64,000 nucleotides of DNA from Methanocalculus chunghsingensis (GCF_018132105.1 NZ_JWHL01000013.1:1-64000), one strand, 5' to 3'. Positions 46,864 to 55,559 are shown, counted from the first letter of the stretch. Notes: generated by a model not told the origin, from the letters alone. Numbers and translations are program-made.

Positions 46864-48552
46864 ATGCACAAGAGCCTCCTCTCACTCTTGATTCTGCTTC
46901 TGCTCATCCCGGCAACCGTATCTGCAGGGATCACCGTCATCGCCTTCTGCCCGGACCCCTACCTCCCCAATGATCCGGACGAGTTCATTGTCCTCTCAGG
47001 GCAAGGGGCGCTTGACGGCTGGACTATCAGGGATAATCAGGCAACACTCAGTTTTCCACCAGGGAGAAGAATCGATGGCGATCTTGTCATTGCACGGCAG
47101 GCGGAGGCATATAAACTGACCCATGGCACATACCCGGACTTTGAGTGGGAGGAGTCAACGCCGGCAGTTCCAAACGTCATCAGAAATGGACAATTCATCC
47201 TTGCAAATGCCGCTGATGAGATCACACTCCATTATCATGATGAGCTGAGGTTTGCAATCACCTGGCCCCAGGACCTCCGGTCCCGCGAAGGGCAGGTTCA
47301 CCGGATAATTGACGGTGAGTGGAATCCCCGCCCCTTCATGATCGGGCAGAGCGATTTCTCCCCATTACGTGTCGAGGGTGTCTCAGCCACCCTCTTTGTC
47401 TCCCCGGACTCTGCATATGAGGTCTTTGAAGAGGCGATCCTCTCGGCAGACCATACGATCCTTATGTCCGTGTATGAGTTTACCCATCCCGGAATTGCAG
47501 ATCTCATCCAGGATGCCCACAACAGGGGCGTCAATGTGAGGATTCTCCTTGAGGGAGGGCCGGTCGGAGGAGTATCACCCGATCAGACAAACCTCCTCTC
47601 AGGACTGAACCGGACAGGCATTCCGGTCGATATGATGGGATCTCCCGGTGGGGAGCGATCCAGGTACCGGTTCCTCCACACCAAGTACCTCATCATCGAT
47701 GGTGAGTCCGTCATCATCACAAGTGAGAACTTCAAGGAGAGTGGAATTCCGTTTGCAGGTTTTGAAGGAAACAGAGGATGGGGGGTATGGATTCATGATC
47801 GCAGATTTGCCGATTATTTCACCATGGTCTATGCAGACGATGCTTTGGGAAGGGACATCACCCCGATCATTCCGGTTGCCACCATAAATGACCCGGAGAG
47901 AGACCGCCTCACACCCCGTACATCCCGGTACGCGCCGATCATTATCCATGAAGCGACGGTTATGCCGGTCATCTCGCCCGACACCTCCCACCTCGTCCCG
48001 GCAATGATCACTGAAGCAACAACATCAGTTGAGATACAGCAGGCATACATCAGAAACTGGACCCGAAACGATCCGAACCCGTGGCTGGATGAGGCAGTCG
48101 CTGCGGCGCACCGGGGGGTTCATGTACGGATTCTTCTTGATGCAAGCTGGTTTAATATCGTTGGAGATAATGACAACGACGAGATGGTCGCGTTCATCAA
48201 CGCATATGCACAACGGACTGATATCCCCCTCGAGGCACGGCTGATCGATGCCCGCCGTGCCGGGATTACCAAGATCCATACAAAAGGGGTGATCATTGAT
48301 GGACGGGCAGTCCTGGTATCCAGCATCAACTGGAATGAGAACTCTCCAATGAATAACCGGGAGGCGGGGGTGATCATTGAGCACCCGGAGGCTGCTGCAT
48401 ACTACCTGAGAGTCTTTAACGAAGACTGGAAAAGTGGATACCAAAGCCGGGAGCCTACGCTCATTGAAGGTGACTGGATAAAACCGGCGATCGCCGCCTC
48501 GATGCTGATCTTCTTTGCAGGGATCATCATCGGGAGGAGATTCCTTAGATAA
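46864..48552 (+). CDS. Secreted phospholipase D-like protein with N-terminal lamin-tail-like region
   Basis: A 562-residue protein with a signal peptide (SLLSLLILLLLIPATVSA). Residues about 22-130 resemble a lamin-tail/LTD fold (FCPDPYLPNDPDEFIVLSG, GWTIRDNQATLSFP). Two PLD catalytic repeats follow with HKD motifs HTKYLIIDGESVIITSEN and HTKGVIIDGRAVLVSSIN. A C-terminal membrane helix (AIAASMLIFFAGIIIG) would anchor it outside. It could be a surface nuclease or phospholipase. Confidence 0.88.
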   Translation: MHKSLLSLLILLLLIPATVSAGITVIAFCPDPYLPNDPDEFIVLSGQGALDGWTIRDNQATLSFPPGRRIDGDLVIARQAEAYKLTHGTYPDFEWEESTPAVPNVIRNGQFILANAADEITLHYHDELRFAITWPQDLRSREGQVHRIIDGEWNPRPFMIGQSDFSPLRVEGVSATLFVSPDSAYEVFEEAILSADHTILMSVYEFTHPGIADLIQDAHNRGVNVRILLEGGPVGGVSPDQTNLLSGLNRTGIPVDMMGSPGGERSRYRFLHTKYLIIDGESVIITSENFKESGIPFAGFEGNRGWGVWIHDRRFADYFTMVYADDALGRDITPIIPVATINDPERDRLTPRTSRYAPIIIHEATVMPVISPDTSHLVPAMITEATTSVEIQQAYIRNWTRNDPNPWLDEAVAAAHRGVHVRILLDASWFNIVGDNDNDEMVAFINAYAQRTDIPLEARLIDARRAGITKIHTKGVIIDGRAVLVSSINWNENSPMNNREAGVIIEHPEAAAYYLRVFNEDWKSGYQSREPTLIEGDWIKPAIAASMLIFFAGIIIGRRFLR

Positions 48553-48558
48553 AAAAAT

Positions 48559-48873
48559 TTAACGTCGTTCTTTCTTGGCACACCGGCAGATATCACAGAT
48601 AGTGATGCTGCCGGATCCATCATTCATGACGGTAAAGGCCCATCGATCAAGCATCTCTGCCATATCATCAGAGAGTTCGAGATCTCCGGATCCTCGCTTT
48701 CTGCTCAGGTACTGTGATATGGCGGCACGTGAGATCCCAAGACGGCGAGAGACCTCGCTCTGCCTCACACCCTGCTTCTGAACCAGACGGCATACCAGCT
48801 CCGCCCTCATACGGGGGAGATAGTTCCGTGCCAGTTCATCACAGAGCATGATGTCGCAGAGCGGTCTCTTCAT
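48559..48873 (-). CDS. HTH transcriptional regulator with C-terminal cysteines (COG2522-like)
   Basis: A 104-residue protein. The XRE-type helix-turn-helix is GVRQSEVSRRLGISRAAISQYL (residues about 35-56). The tail CDICRCAKK has three cysteines that could bind metal or a redox signal. It overlaps the upstream winged-helix gene by 4 bp, so the two regulators form a pair. Confidence 0.8.
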   Translation of the reverse strand: MKRPLCDIMLCDELARNYLPRMRAELVCRLVQKQGVRQSEVSRRLGISRAAISQYLSRKRGSGDLELSDDMAEMLDRWAFTVMNDGSGSITICDICRCAKKERR

Positions 48874-49106
48874 GCAGTTGCCCTCTGGGGTTCACTCACC
48901 CTGCATTCATAGATGATCTGCCGGGCATCCCTGAAGTTAAACTTCTCAAGGATCAAACCCTGATCCTTAAGCCTCTTCAGGGCATACCGCACCGTCCGGG
49001 GTGCAAGGCAGCTCTCTTTAACGATATCCTTGTGTGTCATCGAACCACCCTGCTCAAGCAGATGGAGAACCTTCTGTGAGGAGGGAGGTAACAACTCGGG
49101 ATGCAT
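48870..49106 (-). CDS. Small winged-helix regulator (MarR-like)
   Basis: A 78-residue protein made almost only of a winged helix: VLHLLEQGGSMTHKDIVKE, then the recognition helix APRTVRYALKRLKDQGLI and a wing with RQIIYECRV. It is coupled to the downstream HTH gene and divergent from the OB-fold gene at 49176. A palindromic TTAACGCTGTTAACA (49112-49126) sits just upstream of its start and may be the operator. Confidence 0.8.
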   Translation of the reverse strand: MHPELLPPSSQKVLHLLEQGGSMTHKDIVKESCLAPRTVRYALKRLKDQGLILEKFNFRDARQIIYECRVSEPQRATA

Positions 49107-49111
49107 AGAGA

Positions 49112-49126
49112 TATGTTAACGCTGTT
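49112..49126. promoter_or_regulatory. Candidate operator TTAAC-GCT-GTTAA
   Basis: A perfect inverted repeat TGTTAACGCTGTTAACA-like (core TTAAC-N3-GTTAA) lies between the divergent winged-helix gene and the OB-fold gene. Confidence 0.45.
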
Positions 49127-49175
49127 AACATAAGAACCTATCGATTGATAAGAGGTAGGAGTTAAAAGAATCTGT

Positions 49176-49535
49176 ATGGTATACCGGCCTGAAAGAAAAG
49201 CTCTCTTCCTCCTTCTTGGATCTCTCCTCATTATCCTTCTTATCCATGCAGGGATCACAGTGACTGGACCAGAAACCTTTTCAGAACCCTTTGATCCAAC
49301 CCTTTCTGACGGATCAAGGGTCTCAATAGAGGGATCAGTCGAGGAGATCCAAAAGACCCGGTCTGGGGGACATTGGAATGCTGTCGTCTCCGGAACCCGA
49401 ATATTTATTCCACGGGGAACAGGAGATCCAGGTCTCCGGATAGGAGATCAGGTTACTATCTATGGTATCCTCACAACCTATGAGGGGAAGCGGGAGATCA
49501 CGGTACAGAATATGCGGGATATTATCAGGTACTGA
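49176..49535 (+). CDS. Membrane-anchored OB-fold protein
   Basis: A 119-residue protein with one N-terminal hydrophobic segment (LFLLLGSLLIILLIHAGI), then an OB-fold: SRVSIEGSVEEIQKTRSGGHW and LRIGDQVTIYGILTTYEGKREITVQN. It may bind nucleic acid at the outer face or act as a small secreted OB protein. Its distance from PLD-like protein (0.6 kb) makes a shared role with extracellular DNA conceivable. Confidence 0.72.
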   Translation: MVYRPERKALFLLLGSLLIILLIHAGITVTGPETFSEPFDPTLSDGSRVSIEGSVEEIQKTRSGGHWNAVVSGTRIFIPRGTGDPGLRIGDQVTIYGILTTYEGKREITVQNMRDIIRY

Positions 49536-49540
49536 ACTTT

Positions 49541-49717
49541 TCAGCGGGGTTTGGATTCGAAGATATCCGACTGGTTCTTCCCATCGAATCGAAGCTTTCC
49601 AAATTCCTTCTTCCGGGTTGCATCCTTGATCTCGATCTTCTCATCTTTCTTCGTTTTTTTCCCCTCAACCCCGGAACCAGGAGTAGAATCGCCATTATTG
49701 ATTGTGATACGGGACAT
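49541..49717 (-). CDS. Possible small charged protein (58 residues)
   Basis: From the ATG at 49717 the frame encodes 58 residues, lysine- and aspartate-rich and without a hydrophobic segment (EGKKTKKDEKIEIKDATRKK). It fills an otherwise empty gap between convergent genes. The start at 49780 would overlap the transporter stop. Coding evidence is weak: no family is recognised. Confidence 0.35.
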   Translation of the reverse strand: MSRITINNGDSTPGSGVEGKKTKKDEKIEIKDATRKKEFGKLRFDGKNQSDIFESKPR

Positions 49718-49761
49718 AAATGGGGTATTTGCCCCCTCCGGATATAAGAGTGTTGGAGAGG

Positions 49762-51276
49762 TTATGGGTTCAGAGCCCATCCGGGGGGATCAGCTGTGAA
49801 TCCAACTGCCCACATCACAACCGTGAAGAGGAAGATCGTCCAGAAGAAGACACCTATCAGGTTCAATCCCCATCCGGACCGGACAAGTGTTCTGATATCG
49901 ATATAGCCGGTCCCAAATGCGACTGCGTTTGGCGGGGTTGCCACAGGAAGCATGAATGCAAGAGATGCACAGACCGCCGCAGTCATCATCAGCACATAGG
50001 GGTGGAGACCCATCGATACGGAGGTGACTGCCATGATCGGCATCATCACAGAGGCGATGGCGGTGTTTGATGATACCTCGGTGAGGAGGGAGACGACAAG
50101 TGCAACGATCAGGGCGATGACAACGATCGGGAGGAGATAGAGCATCGAGAACGAGTCAACGATCAGTGTTGCCAGTCCACTCTTGATGAATGCAGCCGAG
50201 AGGCAGAGACCACCACCAAAGAGGATCAGAATGCCCCAGGGGATCTTCTCTGCCCATTCCCAGTTCATCGTGAATATACCTTCTCTCCAGTTTACGGGAA
50301 GAACAAAGAGGAGGATAGCTGCAAATATCGCAATCCCGGTGTCTGAGATACCGGGGAAGATGATATCAAGACCTGGAACGGTCAGTCCACCAATAACTTT
50401 TGTTTTCGCAAATATCCAGGAGAAGGCTGCCAGCAAAAAGACGAAAAGTGTCCACTGCTCTCCCCTGCTCATCGGGCCAAGCTCATCCATCTCCTGTTTG
50501 ATGACATCCTTCGCCTGGGAGAGTTTCCTTGGGAGATGCCGATATGGCACTTTGATAAGCCAGAGCCAGACGATAGGGATGAGCATTGCTGCAAGGGGAA
50601 TACCAAACTTCATCCAGGTAAAAAAGTCAATCTCCGGAGCCTCGGGGAAGAGGATCTTCATCTGGGCAATGAAGATACCATTCGGCGGCGATCCGATGAT
50701 CGTCCCGAGACCACCGATATTGGCTGCATAGGCAACAGCGATGACAAGACAGCCTGCGAAATCACGCTGCTCTTCATTCATCTCATTAAGTTTGGTATTT
50801 ATCCCCGGCATCACCGTTGCAATAATTGCAATGGCGATTGGAATCATCATCATCGCTGTGGCGGTATTTGATATCCACATCGATAGGAAGGCGGTTGCAA
50901 CCATGAAACCAAGAATAAGCCTCCGGGGACTGGTTCCAACGATATTGATAATATGAAGGGCGATTCGTCGATGAAGACCCCACCGCTGCATCGACATTGC
51001 GATGATAAAACCACCCATAAAGAGGAAGATGACGGGATCCGCGTACGGAGTTGTCGCTTCCCTCACCGTGAGAACCCCAAGGAATGGGAAGAGGACAATG
51101 GGAAGAAGTGCGGTAACCTCAAGGGGAATTGCCTCAGTCACCCAGAATATCGCCATCAAGACCGTCACAGCAAGGACATACCGTGCCTCAATGGGGATGA
51201 GTGCCGGATCTATCGGTACCAGCAGTAATATAAAAAAAGCCAGTAAACCGATTGCTTTCCCGATCTCTTTCTTCAT
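49762..51276 (-). CDS. SLC13/DASS family anion transporter
   Basis: A 504-residue membrane protein with two DASS hairpin signatures holding the SNT motif: MWISNTATAMMMIPIA and EVSSNTAIASVMMPI. They form the sodium and substrate sites. DASS carriers move dicarboxylates or sulfate with sodium. A methanogen could use it for C4-acids in biosynthesis. The length is normal. Confidence 0.92.
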   Translation of the reverse strand: MKKEIGKAIGLLAFFILLLVPIDPALIPIEARYVLAVTVLMAIFWVTEAIPLEVTALLPIVLFPFLGVLTVREATTPYADPVIFLFMGGFIIAMSMQRWGLHRRIALHIINIVGTSPRRLILGFMVATAFLSMWISNTATAMMMIPIAIAIIATVMPGINTKLNEMNEEQRDFAGCLVIAVAYAANIGGLGTIIGSPPNGIFIAQMKILFPEAPEIDFFTWMKFGIPLAAMLIPIVWLWLIKVPYRHLPRKLSQAKDVIKQEMDELGPMSRGEQWTLFVFLLAAFSWIFAKTKVIGGLTVPGLDIIFPGISDTGIAIFAAILLFVLPVNWREGIFTMNWEWAEKIPWGILILFGGGLCLSAAFIKSGLATLIVDSFSMLYLLPIVVIALIVALVVSLLTEVSSNTAIASVMMPIMAVTSVSMGLHPYVLMMTAAVCASLAFMLPVATPPNAVAFGTGYIDIRTLVRSGWGLNLIGVFFWTIFLFTVVMWAVGFTADPPGWALNP

Positions 51277-51398
51277 TCCTTCACTGTATTGAAGTCAGAG
51301 GATATTAGCATTCCTTTTTGTTTTACCATCATTACAAAGAGACGTAAAAGAGGAAAGATACCACTACGTGAGTTTTTTCAAGAGAAAAAATGAGAGAT

Positions 51399-51917
51399 TT
51401 ATTTCCCTTTTTTGAGCTTTTCAAGAGATTTAAGAACCGATTTGCGGACCCGTTCACTCTCATCCCCTTCTGCAGAAAGCAGGGCGTCTTCCGCGGCATC
51501 ACCCCCGATCTCTCCAAGAGCCCATGCAGCCTTCTCCCGGACCAGCCGATCGGGATCTCTGGCGAGAAGAGTGGCAAGTGACTCCACGGCTTCTGGATCA
51601 GCAATCCCACCAAGCCCTTCAGCTGCACCGATCCGTTGCCATTTATCATCATCATCGAGCATCGAAATCAGGTGGGGAACGGCCTCGGGATCTCCAAGCC
51701 TGCCAAGCGATTTTGCAGCGATCCAGCTGACATCAACATGGGGATCAGAGAGTGCTTCAATGAGAGGGCCGACAGCCCGCTGATCACCTTCTTCCCCAAG
51801 AGCTTCCGCAGCCCGCCATCGATAATTCAGTGTTCCTTCACGAAGAAGTGTTATCAGATGAAAGAAGAGCTCATCCTTCCTAACAGTACTATTCACACGT
51901 TCAACCACCATACACAC
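51399..51917 (-). CDS. HEAT-repeat (PBS lyase type) protein
   Basis: A 172-residue protein of four to five HEAT repeats of about 31 residues, each with the pattern RxxAAEALGxxGDxxAVxxLIxxL (RWRAAEALGEEGDQRAVG, SWIAAKSLGRLGDPEAVP, QRIGAAEGLGGIADPEAVE, REKAAWALGEIGGDAAED). It is likely an adaptor or binding protein; a lyase role is not implied. The downstream region ends in a basic tail. Confidence 0.9.
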   Translation of the reverse strand: MCMVVERVNSTVRKDELFFHLITLLREGTLNYRWRAAEALGEEGDQRAVGPLIEALSDPHVDVSWIAAKSLGRLGDPEAVPHLISMLDDDDKWQRIGAAEGLGGIADPEAVESLATLLARDPDRLVREKAAWALGEIGGDAAEDALLSAEGDESERVRKSVLKSLEKLKKGK

Positions 51918-52044
51918 CTACGCCGCATACGACACAGGGTATCATAAATGTGCTGATCGCGATCCTCTTATACCCCGACCTCACGATCAAACGTGTGTAA
52001 GGCACTTCCTCCGGGGAGACAACGGTTATTATGCACATATCTAC

Positions 52045-52141
52045 GGGCTGTCTATCAACCAGCCTATCGCACTCCGCTCTGAACCAACCCGGATCAGAGA
52101 GATGGAAGGGCAAACCAATGACTTTAGTCGTTGGTAGTTGA
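52045..52141 (+). ncRNA. Orphan TnpB right end / omegaRNA-like sequence
   Basis: A 22-nt block (52055-52076) is identical to 31344-31365 in the 3' end of tnpB. Similarity continues through GATGGAAGGG to a hairpin ACCAATGAC-TTTA-GTCGTTGGT (52114-52135) and TAGTTGAT. The hairpin differs from the tnpB one by paired changes. No tnpB body or left end is present. It is either a relic or a kept guide-RNA gene. Confidence 0.75.
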
Positions 52142-52153
52142 TATGATACTCAT

Positions 52154-52540
52154 ATGGAGACCAAGAGAGGTGAAGAGTGCCGCACCTTTGCGGTAACGCC
52201 GGGTGAGAAGATCGATATTCTCGAGCTTGAAGAGCTTGGTAGGCGATATAATATTGTCATTTACCTGTACTTCGAGGATGAGCTCGCCAGAAAAGTATCA
52301 ATCTCCGACGATCTCGCCACATATAAAGACGTTCCTGAATATGAACGCCCCTTTATCCGGCTTGAGTCATTTATATCTTTTGCAGGCAGTCAGGATCCAG
52401 GGTTTCGGGATAAGCTCTCAGAACTCCCGCTGATCCTTGAGGTCATCGCCTGTGGCGAAGCAGTCATTGAGGGTGAAGAGCGCCGGTATATCACCACACT
52501 GATGCCATTTCTTGACGAGATGGACGCCCTTGAAATCTGA
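52154..52540 (+). CDS. Conserved protein of unknown function
   Basis: A 128-residue acidic, probably cytoplasmic protein with alternating strands and helices (RYNIVIYLYFEDELARKVS, LPLILEVIACGEAVIEG). I do not recognise it. It begins 13 bp after the orphan TnpB right end, which has replaced or displaced its upstream region, and it converges with the zinc transporter permease. Confidence 0.6.
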   Translation: METKRGEECRTFAVTPGEKIDILELEELGRRYNIVIYLYFEDELARKVSISDDLATYKDVPEYERPFIRLESFISFAGSQDPGFRDKLSELPLILEVIACGEAVIEGEERRYITTLMPFLDEMDALEI

Positions 52541-52564
52541 GGGAAACAGGTACGCGGATGGTTC

Positions 52565-53374
52565 TCATCCGGAAAAGTGCCGCCCTGCGAGAGCGGCAGC
52601 ATATATCCCTGCACCCACAAGGATGATCATCGCTCCTGAAGGGAGATCGAGGGAGTACGAAAGGATGATCCCGGTAAAAACCGTTCCAATCCCGATCAGA
52701 ACAGCCGCCCCCATCATCGACGGGAGCGTCCGGGTGAACAATCGTGCGGTTGCCGCAGGCAGTGTCAGAAGAGCGATGACAAGGATGATCCCAACGACTG
52801 ATATGAGAAGAACGACTGTACCGGCAATCAGAAGAAAGAGCAGAAGGGTGAGCCCGCCGACCGGGAGCCCCATAATCTCTGCATACTCCTCATCAAAAGT
52901 GACCGCCGCCAGCTGATTGAAGAAGATCGAGACGACTGTCAGGATCAGCAGAAGAAGCAACCCCATCATCAGGAGATCCTGATAAGGGACGAGGAGAATG
53001 TTTCCAAAGAGATAACTGAAGAGATCCGGGGCATATCCAGGTGTAAGGGCGATGAAGATGACACCTGTTGCCATACCGGTTGCCCAGAGTGCACCAGTTA
53101 TGGTATCAGTCTCCTGAAGCTCATGGGTCTTGAGATACCAGATCGCAACCGCTGCACCCACGGTAAAGAGAAAAGCGCCAAGAAGCGGATCGATCCCAAG
53201 GAAGTAGCCAAGACCGACTCCTCCGAATGCAGCATGAGAGATCCCTCCACTCGTTGCAACCATCCTTCTGACGATGACAAAACTTCCGGTGATCCCACAG
53301 GCGATTGCTGCTATTATTCCGGCGATGATCGCATTCTGGAAGAAGCCATACCCCAGTATCTCAAACATCATCAT
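52565..53374 (-). CDS. znuB: Zn/Mn ABC transporter permease
   Basis: A 269-residue permease with about eight to nine membrane segments: GIIAAIACGITGSFVIVRRMV, the ABC-3 signature GGISHAAFGGVGLGYFLG, and FDEEYAEIMGLPV near the coupling helix. It transports zinc or manganese with ZnuA and ZnuC. Three possible ATG codons begin at 53374; the frame to 53452 lies in the ATPase gene. It overlaps that gene by 14 bp. Confidence 0.93.
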   Translation of the reverse strand: MMMFEILGYGFFQNAIIAGIIAAIACGITGSFVIVRRMVATSGGISHAAFGGVGLGYFLGIDPLLGAFLFTVGAAVAIWYLKTHELQETDTITGALWATGMATGVIFIALTPGYAPDLFSYLFGNILLVPYQDLLMMGLLLLLILTVVSIFFNQLAAVTFDEEYAEIMGLPVGGLTLLLFLLIAGTVVLLISVVGIILVIALLTLPAATARLFTRTLPSMMGAAVLIGIGTVFTGIILSYSLDLPSGAMIILVGAGIYAAALAGRHFSG

Positions 53375-54122
53375 GCTCCCTGAGTACCCGGTGCGGCACC
53401 CCATGGGCGATGAGATCAACAGGGCAGCCATAGACAGATATGAGCATATCATCGGTTATCATCGCGTCACCATGGGTGTAAAGACGACGGTTTAAGCATG
53501 CGATCCGGTTCACTCTCCCGGATATCGCACCAATATCATGCGTGACGATGATCACCGTCATCTCGTCAAGAAGAGTGGCGATAAGACTGAAGAACTGTTC
53601 TTCAGTCGGGGCATCGACATAAACGGTCGGCTCATCAAGGATAAGAAGTCGTGGCTCTCCTGCAAGTGCCCTGGCAATGATCACACGCTGCTGCTGGCCG
53701 CCGGAGAGTGTCGAGATAGGAAGATCCCCGACTCCGAAGAGGCCGACCATTCCGAGCGCCCGCTCTGCCGCCTCATGATCCTCATCCCGGTACCTCCTGA
53801 AGAGACCCGGAATATGGGAGAGACGCCCCTGCATTACCATTTCGGTAACTGTGATCGGATAGGAGAAATCAAAGGTATGAAACTGGGGAACATACCCAAC
53901 CATCCGCCTTCCTTCACCAGGGGAATGGCCAAAGATGGATATTCTCCCTGACGAGAGGGGGAGAAGGCCGAGAAGAGCCTTGAGGAGGGTGGTCTTTCCC
54001 CCGCCATTCGGCCCGATGACTGCGGCAAAATCATGTTCCCATACCTCCCAGGATACGCAGTCAAGAACGAGATTCTGCCCATACCGGACAGAGACATCCT
54101 CCATCAGAAGTGCTGCCGTCAC
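53361..54122 (-). CDS. znuC: Zn/Mn ABC transporter ATP-binding protein
   Basis: A 253-residue ABC ATPase: Walker A GPNGGGKTTLLKALLG, Q-loop VPQFH, signature LSGGQQQR and Walker B LLILDEPT with the switch His in VTHD. In the last strand of the dimer YVDAPTEEQFF fits metal-uptake ATPases. It overlaps both neighbours by a few bases. Confidence 0.95.
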   Translation of the reverse strand: MTAALLMEDVSVRYGQNLVLDCVSWEVWEHDFAAVIGPNGGGKTTLLKALLGLLPLSSGRISIFGHSPGEGRRMVGYVPQFHTFDFSYPITVTEMVMQGRLSHIPGLFRRYRDEDHEAAERALGMVGLFGVGDLPISTLSGGQQQRVIIARALAGEPRLLILDEPTVYVDAPTEEQFFSLIATLLDEMTVIIVTHDIGAISGRVNRIACLNRRLYTHGDAMITDDMLISVYGCPVDLIAHGVPHRVLREHDDV

Positions 54123-55015
54123 CTCATCGCCTCTTCAAGAGATTCAGCCACATGAACGAAGTTGCTCAGATAGCCTTCTGCAAGGGGATTGATCACGATC
54201 ACCATCGCGTCTGCCTCTGCTGCGATCACCTCCGCGGTCTTCTGTGAGAACTGTGGTTCTACAAAGATGATGGGGATCTCATCCTCACGGGCAATCCTGA
54301 CAATCTCTGCAATATCGCGTGCTGTCGGTTCTTTCCCCCCGACGAAGACGGCGATCTGTTCCAGACCATACTCTCTGGCAAAGTACCCCCAGGCATCATG
54401 GGTAACGATGAAGCGCCTGATACGGAGATCCGTCAGGTCCTCCCGGAGCCGGGTATCGGTCTCCATGATCGCCTGATGATACTCTGCAAGGTTCTCCCGA
54501 TAGAATGCCTCACCATCCGGATCCAGCATGATAAGCGATTCCGCGATCGATTCGGCCATAACCCCCCCGTTCACCGGAGATAACCAGATATGTGGATCAT
54601 ATCCCGCATCCCCATGATCCTGGCCGCAATCATGGTGATCATCCATCAGAATCAGATCGATGCCATGAGAGAGATCAACGATTCGCAGGCGGTGATTTTG
54701 TGAGGAGAGGCGTCCGACAAGCTGATCCTCAAATGGAAAGAGGCCTTCACCAACCCTGAAGAAGATATCGGAACGTGATATCCTGCTGATCAGGCCGGGT
54801 CCCGGCTCAAAGGTATGGGGCTCAGAACCCGGAGGAACAACGACCGTCACCGAGACGCGATCCCCTCCGATCACCTCAACCATCTCTTTCAGGGGAGGGA
54901 TAGTGACCGCGACCTGGAGTACACCATCCGAAGAGACGGTATCATTCCGGATGCATCCCGAAGAGAAAGATGCGATAAGAACGAGCAGAAGCATCAGGAG
55001 TGTCGTCCTCATCAT
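54119..55015 (-). CDS. znuA: Zn/Mn ABC transporter substrate-binding lipoprotein
   Basis: A 298-residue cluster A-I binding protein with lipobox FSSGC. Metal ligands are the His of PGSEPHTFEP, the His of DPHIWLSP, the His of VTHDAWGYFA and the final Asp. A short His/Asp loop (DDHHDCGQDHGD) between the first two matches zinc-specific members. It starts 3 bp after the regulator stop. Confidence 0.94.
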   Translation of the reverse strand: MMRTTLLMLLLVLIASFSSGCIRNDTVSSDGVLQVAVTIPPLKEMVEVIGGDRVSVTVVVPPGSEPHTFEPGPGLISRISRSDIFFRVGEGLFPFEDQLVGRLSSQNHRLRIVDLSHGIDLILMDDHHDCGQDHGDAGYDPHIWLSPVNGGVMAESIAESLIMLDPDGEAFYRENLAEYHQAIMETDTRLREDLTDLRIRRFIVTHDAWGYFAREYGLEQIAVFVGGKEPTARDIAEIVRIAREDEIPIIFVEPQFSQKTAEVIAAEADAMVIVINPLAEGYLSNFVHVAESLEEAMR

Positions 55016-55018
55016 CGA

Positions 55019-55447
55019 TCACTCCGGGATACCGCAGATCTCATCATGATCAATACGGCCACAGACCGACATTGTCGGGTGACCACATGATGCACAGATC
55101 CGGTTTATCGCCTCACGCGAGACATAGTATTCAAATTTTTTCACTTCAGCACAGGCTTCACCAGGGGTGAAACCATAGTGAGAGAAGAGAAGGGAGAGAA
55201 TTTTATGGCGCCTTTCAAGAAATTGAGCCATTTTATATCCATTCTCTGTCAGGATGGCTTCAGAGTACGGCTCGTGAACAAGAAGACCGGCTTCTGCAAG
55301 ATCCTTGATCACCTTCGTCCCGGTTGATGGGGATACGCCAAAGGATCGCGCAATATCCATCGTTGTTACACGACCTCCTGCCTCCAGAATGAACTTCAGA
55401 TACTCTGCTCTTCCGGGTGTTATCTCAAATTCATCGAGAGATGACAT
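55019..55447 (-). CDS. DtxR/MntR-like metal-dependent regulator
   Basis: A 142-residue protein: winged helix (TTMDIARSFGVSPSTGTKVI, LTENGYKMAQFLERRH) and a dimerisation helix bundle with FTPGEACAEVKKFEYYVS. The C-terminus has CASCGHP, SVCG, EICG: four cysteines plus His instead of a FeoA-like domain. The start at 55447 lies about 26 bp from a TATA box, supporting a leaderless message. It heads the znuABC run and probably represses it with bound metal. Confidence 0.88.
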   Translation of the reverse strand: MSSLDEFEITPGRAEYLKFILEAGGRVTTMDIARSFGVSPSTGTKVIKDLAEAGLLVHEPYSEAILTENGYKMAQFLERRHKILSLLFSHYGFTPGEACAEVKKFEYYVSREAINRICASCGHPTMSVCGRIDHDEICGIPE

Positions 55448-55468
55448 ACCCTGAACAGCATTCTTCAG

Positions 55469-55491
55469 ATTATATAATTTTCGGTTACCGA
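55469..55491 (-). promoter_or_regulatory. TATA box and palindrome of the zinc-uptake operon
   Basis: ATTATATAAT (55469-55478) is followed upstream by TCGGT-T-ACCGA (55481-55491), a perfect 5-bp inverted repeat where TFB contacts DNA. Binding there by the regulator would block initiation. Confidence 0.5.
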
Positions 55492-55559
55492 CACTTCTTT
55501 TTTTCCAGCGATGATCATCTCTTTGTAGTATGACGCCAGAGGAGTCGATCAGAGGGAGC

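Noticed and set aside
49740-49795. Possible tRNA-like fold near GTTCAGAGCCC
   Set aside because: No acceptor or anticodon arm can be formed; the T-arm-like match is by chance within the transporter end.
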